A DNA stretch of 64,000 bases, from the NCBI GenBank assembly GCA_963920635.1, contig OY987307.1:2294001-2358000 (forward strand), given 5' to 3'. This document shows, piece by piece, positions 57,594 through 64,000 of the stretch (positions are counted from its first letter, which is position 1; every line of letters starts with the position of its first letter). Under the pieces are notes generated by a model. The model made no database searches. It was not told the origin of the DNA and saw nothing but the letters and a program-made list of their open reading frames with translations. The position numbers and the translations under genes are program-made. This DNA comes from Pseudeuparius sepicola. Its lineage: Eukaryota; Arthropoda; Insecta; Coleoptera; Anthribidae.

Positions 57594-59304
57594 ATAATTA
57601 TTCCATGTCCATGTTATCTCATGTTTTTTTATCTCTTTAATATATTTGCCTATCTACAGAAAGAGCAGATACCAAATCCCAATATTTAAGTTGTAATAAA
57701 TACAGAATTAGAGAAGGGGGCATAAAAAAGTCTAAATTTAACAAGCACTTATTTAACTGAATGGTGAGGCCACGGGACTATAATTCGTTTATTTATTAGT
57801 TTTTATTATCACTGCATTCTACCTCTTAAATTTATCACTGATTATCACTTTTAGTAATAATTCAACAATCTACGCCATAGTGTATTTAAATTCAAAGTAA
57901 CCTTCCTAATATGAAATTGTCGGTAGCAGGAAAATGTAATACATTGCTCGATGCGTAAGCTCTTTTTGGTCTCGGAGAGAGTTTTAAGACCCGAGGCAAC
58001 ACGGGCGTTAAACAACCTCCGCGGCCGAAAAAGTGTGCTTATGTGTCTCGCAATGTAAATAACTATTTAATACAGCACGCTCTTTTCAAACGTTATCAAC
58101 AATATCAAGACTGAGATAGACTATAATAAGACGGATAGACAAGGATGGGACGTTTTCGTTGTTTTTTCTAAACAAAGCGTGCGTGCTGCTGTAGTTTTTA
58201 TACATGTGCTGCCCATATTAGTTTATACATGGTGCTGCCGACCACCAGAGGCACCACCACCAACGAACTGATTGACGTCACAACCAAGTGAGTAATAGTT
58301 TTCAAATTAAATTTTTGTGCAAGTTCCCCATCAATTTCTATTTTAATTTTTGCGAAAAAAGTGAAAAATCAAGAATTTTTCGTTAACTTACTAGCTCATT
58401 GTTAGCTGGCAAGTTATTATTTTTTATTTACTAAATTATTATTGTTACAAAAGAGAGAAGGAATGCCTAAGCCTTTGTAGGCCACAAAACAGTAGAAATT
58501 CATTACTAAACTACTGATGCTATGGAGCTGGTTCAGGGCATAATTTAAATTCCTAATTTAATGGGTATTTTAGCATTTAACCGAGGTAATAACATTGTAA
58601 AATGAATTTCAGATGTAATTAATTTTAATCACAGAAAAAATGCAAATAAAACGATGCTCTCTGCTCTCAGAGACGAAGGCGTTGGGGCTATTCGTGACGT
58701 CATTTCGGAGATTTTAAGTTTACGAAAATATCCAAAAAAAATCTTGAAATAATCAATATTAATTATCTAGGATACCCTGTACAATACAACGATTAAAGTC
58801 CGTATAGCTGGGTTTGTAAAGTGGAGAACCAGACTCTGTTCTTACTTTTTTAAAAAGAAATCCGCAGTTGTAGACGTATCCATAAAAAAAAATTCAAGAA
58901 AATCGATTCACAAAATAACAATTTGATGAAGGTGGTAAGTAGTATGTCTATGAGGGTTGCACTGTATATAAAAAAATAAGCTGTACCATGTTTTTTTGGG
59001 AACGTCCACAAAGATAGACTTTTGTGGTTCAAGACACATTTTTCGTATTCCTTTTCTATCTTGGATTGTAACAAAAGTAGGTCACACGTTAAAATACTTC
59101 TCCTATTATACCACAAATGTTATAATCCGCTCGGCTAGTTATAATTTTAATAATTCAATAGTCGTAAACCTAAAAAATATGAAATATTACTGGTCTGTCG
59201 GAAATGTGTTCATTTCGCAGTTTAATTGAGGTGTTGCGCCATCCACAAATTTTATATTAAAAACTACAAACTAGCAACACTCCCAGAGATTAAGAACTAT
59301 AATA
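57594..59304. other. Intronic, no exon recognised; small inverted repeat
   Basis: About 57945-58072 is an imperfect inverted repeat (ACATTGCTCGATGCGTAAGC with GCTTATGTGTCTCGCAATGT). A GC-richer patch at 58195-58290 contains CCGACCACCAGAGGCACC. An element end CACTGTATATAAAA lies near 58965. No exon with flanking splice sites could be supported. Confidence 0.45.
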
Positions 59305-59635
59305 AGTATATTTACGCCTGAAGACTCAATGTACAGCACGTGCGTGGTGATTCAACATGTTGACCCATAAAATGGCTTTTTTCGATCTGTAGCGAGTAAT
59401 TAACACGCACAATTTTAAACTTTTGGTCAATACAAATTTTGAGACAAAAATATTTTTAAATAATTTGTGTCTCAAAATGTGAGTAATTACTTAGATTAAA
59501 ATTTGTATTGACCAAAAGTTTAAAATTATGCGTGGTACTCGCTACAGATCGAAAAAAGCCATTTTATGGATCAAAATGTTGAATCACCACATACGAGCTG
59601 TACATTGAGCCTGAAGGTAAAAATAAATACTTGAG
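59305..59635. mobile_element. 0.33-kb palindromic MITE, intronic
   Basis: AAGTATATTTACGCCTGAAG is mirrored by CTGAAGGTAAAAATAAATACTT-type sequence. The arms continue through CTCAATGTACAGC, AAAATGGCTTTTTTCGATCT and AACTTTTGGTCAATACAAAT and their inverses, nearly to the centre at 59460. No target duplication was resolved. Confidence 0.82.
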
Positions 59636-60140
59636 TATGTACAGGGTACATACGCCGTAATTTTAAAGATAAATTGGCGGTTCAAAAACCATTGCATAGA
59701 AGTTTCCGAGAAAGTTGAATACGGCATCGAACTTAATACACAAGGTGTTGTTAAAAAGTTATTTAAAAAAATAAGTATCTACTTACCTTTTTCTAAAAAA
59801 AATGAAGTTGGATTTTAACACGAAATACTTATATTAGTAACGAGTACACGGGTTATTTTTAGAGCTAACTATATAAAGCTATAATATATGGTTGGAATTG
59901 AGAGAACAAAAGGAACATAAAAAACAAAATATAGAGGGTGTCTCAAAAATCTTACAAAATGATGTTCACTTCCGGTCAAACCGGAAATAAAAATGAGAAC
60001 CGACAATTTGTTTATTACTCCCTGTACACTCATTGCTAATATTTCGTGTTAAAATCCAATTTCATAATTTTTGGGAAAAGGGTACTTTTTGAAATAACCA
60101 ACACCCTGTATATTAAGTTTGACGTCATATCCGGATTAAT
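59636..60140. other. Intronic element fragments
   Basis: ACAGGGTACATACGCC near 59640, TTAAAGATAAATTGGCGGTTC (shared with 49635-49665) and AACACCCTGTATA near 60100 are remnants of the family seen at 44681-44913. No exon. Confidence 0.45.
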
Positions 60141-61357
60141 CAAGGCCTACTATAAAGACAGGCCCTGGCGCACAAAAATCACGTGTGCATCTTAGTCAGA
60201 CGTTACATGTCATTTGTCACATAACTGAAAGCGGCAGCTTGGGTTTTGAGAAGTGTTCAATGTTTAAAGTGTTTTTAAACGTCTTAGTTTATATTTTAGA
60301 AACAAGTTTGTGTCTAGTGCGCGTGTGTCCTGGCGGAGGGGAACCGCCCAGGTGTTATTATGGCCTCTGGGTGTCTGGGTGGGAGTCGTGCCGTCCAAGA
60401 GTATTGGTGCCGCTCGCACCGACGCGACGCGTAAGCGCTGTAATAAGGGGAATTCTCCCCCGAACCACAAAATAGGGAACCCGGAATGGACTATTATGGA
60501 CATGGGACAATATCAGTATTGGACAGTGGAGCCTGAGACAGAGGGGTAAACTGCTCACGGGAGATCCGCGAGTTCAGACGGTCCGGGTGGCTGGAAGCCG
60601 TTCCCGTTGACCACGTTCGGGTTTGTGTATATTTATTGTATTCACCATTCACCTTGTGCGAAATAAATCAGTGTTGTAACGTACTCGAGGATTTTCGTTG
60701 TCGACCTACGCCCTGATATGGTCTTTCACGCTGCCGATCAACTGAGACCTCGTCAATATTTACAGTATACCTATGAGGTTAGTTTTCATTTTTATTTCGT
60801 AAAAAATAACCTAAATACCAAATATTGGGTCTGTTTATATTATATTTATACATATTACAAAAGCCAGGAAGAAAGTGTCGCCATAACAAACATTTGTTTT
60901 GCCTCGGGATGAAAATTTCCGCCAAAAATGGATTCGTAAAATCCCAACTGAGATTTAATTTCTAACATTGGCTAACATTTTCAAGAAAGTGAAACAATAA
61001 TTAAAGTGGACAAATGTGTTGTGGGAGGAAAATACCTATAGAGAATATCACCTAAGCTAAAGGAAGGTGCTGTCCCAACAATTTTTGAGAATGTGCCAAA
61101 ATATTGTGAGTGCAGTGCCGTTTAACTCTCAGCCTAAAACAGCTGAGGCAGGTTGAAAATTTTGAAAAAACAATTAGAGAAAGCTTGGATGCACAAAACC
61201 AATAATGTAATAGATGAAAGAAAACTTGCCAAATTGTTACGAAATTTGTTTTTTCTACTTGTCTCCAAAAATGCCTTTCATTATATAGAACTAAGTTGGT
61301 CACGTGACTACGCGATTATGCGTTAGCGCCGTGGCCTGTCTTTATCGTTGGCCCTCG
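60141..61357 (+). mobile_element. P-superfamily-like family B, copy 2 (complete), intronic
   Basis: Left end CAAGGCC with ATAAAGACAGGCC, and right end GGCCTGTCTTTAT with GGCCCTCG, are inverse copies. Flanks CGGATTAAT (60132-60140) and CGGACTAAT (61358-61366) form an 8- to 9-bp duplication with one mismatch. The plus strand carries THAP-domain pieces: FVLPRDENFRQKWIRKIPTE (60893-60952), then LKEGAVPTIFENVPKY (about 61056-61103), separated by frame breaks. AATAAA lies at 60662-60667. The THAP domain and target size fit the P superfamily, though a 9-bp duplication would also suit Mutator-like elements. No catalytic domain remains. Confidence 0.65.
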
Positions 61358-61555
61358 CGGACTAATTGGAAACATTTACAAAAGGTTAGTTTTTGAACCA
61401 TCAATTTATCTTCAAAATTACCGAGAAAATCTGGCTTATTACGTTATCTGGGATACCCTGTCACTTATCAATTTTTTTTTAAATAATGATAAATATGAAT
61501 AACCCTGGATATTTTAAATGTAGCTACGTAAAATAGCATGTTTAATTATATAGCG

Positions 61556-61831
61556 CAGTTGTTTGCATCCCTCTAAAAAATAAAATGAAACACTATTTCT
61601 AAGTTTTAATTATTATAATAATATAACTTGTAATTAAATAGTATTTGTAATTTGTAATTTTTTTTTTTTTATAAAATATGTTAATAATAATACACCCCCA
61701 TTTCGTTCATGTTTCTTAGTTCACCATTTTCATTTTTTATTAAATGTATTATTATTTATTTATTTTGGTCGGTCCATAATAATAATAATAAATAATGTCT
61801 GATTTTTCTTTTAGAGGGATGCAAACAACTG
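61556..61831. mobile_element. 0.28-kb MITE with perfect CAGTTGTTTGC ends, intronic
   Basis: CAGTTGTTTGCATCCCTC plus five more bases at the left is exactly mirrored at the right, giving a 23-bp perfect TIR. The interior is extremely AT-rich (AATAATAAT runs). CAG-type ends suggest hAT, but the flanking 8-mers do not match, so a target duplication is not confirmed. Confidence 0.75.
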
Positions 61832-62021
61832 ATCTTTAATGCTTTACATGGCAATCATGATTTAAAAAATGGTAAATATGACTGTAAACTGACAAACGAT
61901 TCATGATCAAGTATATTTTTACACCCCCTTATTTTATACATTTTTGAGGTTAGGAAAAAAGTTTCAGATAAAAGTTGTAGAAGCCAAAGCAAGCTTTTTT
62001 CAGCGTTTATTTAGTTGTATA

Positions 62022-62211
62022 CAGGGCGTTCAGAAAAGCGGTGCCAAACCAAACTTATGTGTTTTTAAATTGAACATCCCGTATATTTTTCGATATTTGA
62101 AAACTATTAATAAAATTCGTTTTTTTAAATCCAAATTTAACACCTTGTATTTTGGTTCAAAGAATCTGTGGTCAATGGATCGACCTCCTTTTTTATCACC
62201 CTGTATAAACA
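62022..62211. mobile_element. 0.19-kb element with TACAGGGCG/CACCCTGTATA ends
   Basis: Short inverse ends (TATACAGGGCGTTCAG and TATCACCCTGTATA) bound AT-rich DNA with further internal CCCGTATA and CACCTTGTA motifs. It is intronic, about 60 bp from the 62271 exon donor. Boundaries are approximate. Confidence 0.45.
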
Positions 62212-62270
62212 ATAATCCAGAATTTTACCGCTCAAAATCGAAAATCCCACAACTTCTCCTACATCCCTAC

Positions 62271-62464
62271 CTGAAAACACTCTGCAACTTGGGTTCCTTC
62301 TGCGCCAAAATGGCCGCCACCCCCACGCACGCGCACAGCGTCGTCAGACAGAAGAGGTGGTAGACCACGTGCGTCGGTGTGAGGAACGTCCGTAAATTTT
62401 GGTTCTTCCTGTGGAGCTTGGCCGAAAATAGCCCGATAACTGCTATGGTGGTCAGACTGGATGC
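62271..62464 (-). CDS. Rhodopsin-like GPCR (orphan), exon with TM3 end, ICL2 and TM4
   Basis: First detected exon in gene order (minus strand). The acceptor TTTTAG ends at 62465 and the donor GTAGGG follows 62271. It is open in phase 0 from its first base, for joined residues 1-64 plus two bases of a split Ser codon. It reads ASSLTTIAVIGLFSAKLHRK, resembling the end of TM3 although the usual DRY is absent. A basic loop (NQNLRTFLTPTH) and a second hydrophobic segment (VVYHLFCLTTLCACVGVAAI), consistent with TM4, follow. TM1-TM3 exons should lie upstream, probably beyond the window. Codons are GC-rich. It could instead be a different multi-pass protein. Confidence 0.75.
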
Positions 62465-62486
62465 CTAAAACAAATGGGGTTTAATC

Positions 62487-63888
62487 CATTGAAATGACAA
62501 GTAGATGGAAGGAGTGTAGAGAGAGAAACTGGCAGCCAAACTTGAGTAAGTGAAATAGTAAATAAATCAGCTGATTCCGGCAAAAACCACATAACACAAA
62601 AGAGGTGTTTGTATTAACTTTCTATTTTTGTGTCCTGTGCTTCAAACGAGTTCCGTTGTCAAACGTCATTTTAATTTTCCTTCTGTCCCAAGTCCCAATA
62701 CGAATAGGTGTAATTATTGTATTATTTATATTTAATTTGAGTTCGTGTCGTGGTGGCAGTTTCGTATAAAACGGCGATGAGTTTTCTTAGTTAGTGTTTG
62801 GTTTAATATTATATTTTTAGATCGGAGAGAAAATTTAATTTAGCTATGTGGCTATATTCTTTCTGTTTAAGTTGTATATTACAAAAAAGAGGGTCAACTC
62901 CTGTTGTGTATTTGGATGTACCAAATGGGGCGGAAAGAATAAGAATAGTGGGGTTTCTTTTCATTCGTAAGTCTAAAAAATCTTTGCTAATAACTTTGCA
63001 GTTTTCCAAGAGATAAGGTGATATTAGAGACAAGTGGATTGCAGCAATAAAAAGGAAAAATTTTGTACTATCTACAAGTATTTACTTGCATTTGTAGTCA
63101 ACAATTTATTGAGAGCAATTTCATAGAGAATTTTGGGCAGCGCAAACTTAAAAAGTATGTAATGACTACAGTTTTTTATTTTCCAAGTCATGATAGAAAC
63201 TATCAAGGGAAAAACTGGCAAAATATTGTGCTTATGAACCTAGCTTTTCGTAGTCAAAGATGGAATTAATCTTGAGGTTCTGGTCCCTTTAATAAGGTAA
63301 TTATTTGTAATTCTTTTTGTTAGATGACTAAACATATAAAATGCATATAAAAATATGTAAAAGCTACCTGTCTTACATGCTTTTCCTATTAAATTGAGAT
63401 TTAAAATTAATAAATCAATTAAGATAAGTAATTAAAGTTGAAAATGTATACCTTATCCTAGATATTTTGTCGTTTTGTTATTTTAAAATAAACTTTTATT
63501 TTGTAATTTGTATTTTATTTGTCTCGGTTTACTTCCAGGTACATAAAATTGCCATGTAGGTATTTTTTTTAATCAAACCACTACTTTTTTCTGTGCAATA
63601 TTTACATAATTGTGGTTATATAGAAAAATTCTCATTCCTACAAACAAGCCCCGAATTTCGGAATACAGATCATACAATAAAGAGAATTACGGAACATGCC
63701 CATTAAATTCGCCCATTAATATGCAACATCCCTATATACCTCCTTTGCCTGAATCAGCTGACACGTTCATTAGGCGTTCCTTGTCTTACTTATTACAATT
63801 TGAAACCTATCTCTCTCTAGAGTTGGCTGCCCCAAACAACAATGAAAATGGTACCTGTGCGACTTCCATTGTACTTATCAATTCGATG
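62487..63888 (+). mobile_element. P-superfamily-like family A, copy 2, intronic
   Basis: It has the same CATTGAAATGACAAGTAG/ATTCGATG ends as copy 1. GTTTAATC flanks both sides (62479-62486, 63889-63896), a perfect 8-bp duplication. The plus strand carries NSCCVFGCTKWGGKNKNSGV, a 35-nt intron-like gap, and then FPRDK. One frameshift later comes RDKWIAAIKRKNFV, and then CICSQQFIESNF. These are the ordered pieces of a THAP zinc finger with the zinc-ligand His changed to Gln (63102-63104). It has about 215 bp (63325-63540) that copy 1 lacks. Its left end lies 21 bp upstream, in gene sense, of the acceptor of the 62271-62464 exon. Confidence 0.87.
62896..63150 (+). pseudogene. Decayed THAP zinc-finger domain of a P-like transposase
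   Basis: Cys-Cys-x3-Cys (CCVFGC) opens the domain. A GTAAGT...GCAG intron-like gap at 62967-63001 with a CTAAT branch-like motif leads to TTTTCCAAGAGATAAG, giving the characteristic F-x-x-F-P-x-D after splicing. The Trp block (RDKWIAAIKRK) is one frame off, and the C-terminal C-S-x-[H to Q]-F block follows. The order and spacing are those of THAP domains. There is at least one frameshift, so it is non-functional. Confidence 0.7.
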
Positions 63889-63896
63889 GTTTAATC

Positions 63897-64000
63897 AGAA
63901 TGCATCAGATTTTGACCCGGATTTATACAGGGTATTTACGGTCCTCGTTACAAAACGTGATTAACGTTAAAACACCTTAAACCACGATTCAACGAATTTA
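63897..64000. other. Window end, element end near 63926
   Basis: TATACAGGGTATTTACGG starts at about 63926 and probably begins another foldback that continues past the window. Confidence 0.4.

Noticed and set aside
58195..58290. GC-rich patch as a possible receptor exon
   Set aside because: No minus-strand frame with membrane-like content and matching splice phases was found.
61944..62363. 139-codon plus-strand open frame
   Set aside because: Its right half is the antisense of the receptor exon 62271-62464, which has proper splice sites and a membrane-like translation. The rest crosses element fragments.

Overview
This is an AT-rich, low-coding-density insect-type nuclear window. I infer an insect, possibly a beetle or hemipteran, from four things: GT-AG introns, one short-exon receptor gene with kilobase introns, a very high load of class II transposons (hAT, Tc1/mariner, PIF/Harbinger, P-superfamily), and the many ACAGGGTG-type element ends that I know from insect genomes. 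The species is not determined. I saw no bacterial operons, CRISPR array, rRNA or convincing tRNA.

The only host gene I can support lies on the minus strand at the right end. Three exons (62271-62464, 55950-56225, 52520-52739) join in frame into 230 codons with no stop. They look like part of a divergent rhodopsin-like GPCR: end of TM3, TM4, ECL2 with a Cys, TM5, a long ICL3 and most of TM6. The upstream exon(s) for TM1-TM3 and the downstream exon for TM7 were not found. The introns are 3.2 kb and 6.0 kb and are filled with mobile elements.

The rest is layered repeats. At 0.3-1.8 kb is a 1.55-kb foldback element. At 4.4-7.1 kb is a seven-unit satellite of about 379 bp. At 8.1-10.8 kb is a 2.6-kb palindromic hAT-type element with an 8-bp duplication. 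At 11.5-14.0 kb are three palindromes, one carrying a 40-bp perfect-hairpin insertion with a 7-bp target duplication. At 15.9-16.0 kb is a cluster of hairpins that share one loop sequence. At 19.9-24.6 kb are two long-TIR mariner derivatives with transposase remnants, one showing DD41D spacing. At 26.4-27.0 kb is a GATAAAATC simple-sequence array. At 28-57 kb there are five members of a modular palindrome family, one with a nested Harbinger, plus an internally deleted hAT at 43.5 kb with perfect 8-bp TSDs. At 47.8-63.9 kb are two P-superfamily-like families, two copies each, with decayed THAP domains.

The two copies of P-like family A sit 92 bp and 21 bp upstream (in gene sense) of two different splice acceptors of the same receptor gene. 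The candidates most worth a second look are the shared-loop hairpin cluster (15879-16010), the 40-bp hairpin insertion (13879-13918), the P-like pair in the receptor introns, and the palindromes that share a core but have different outer arms. All boundaries were read by eye. Family names rest on motifs, TIRs and target duplications, not on searches.
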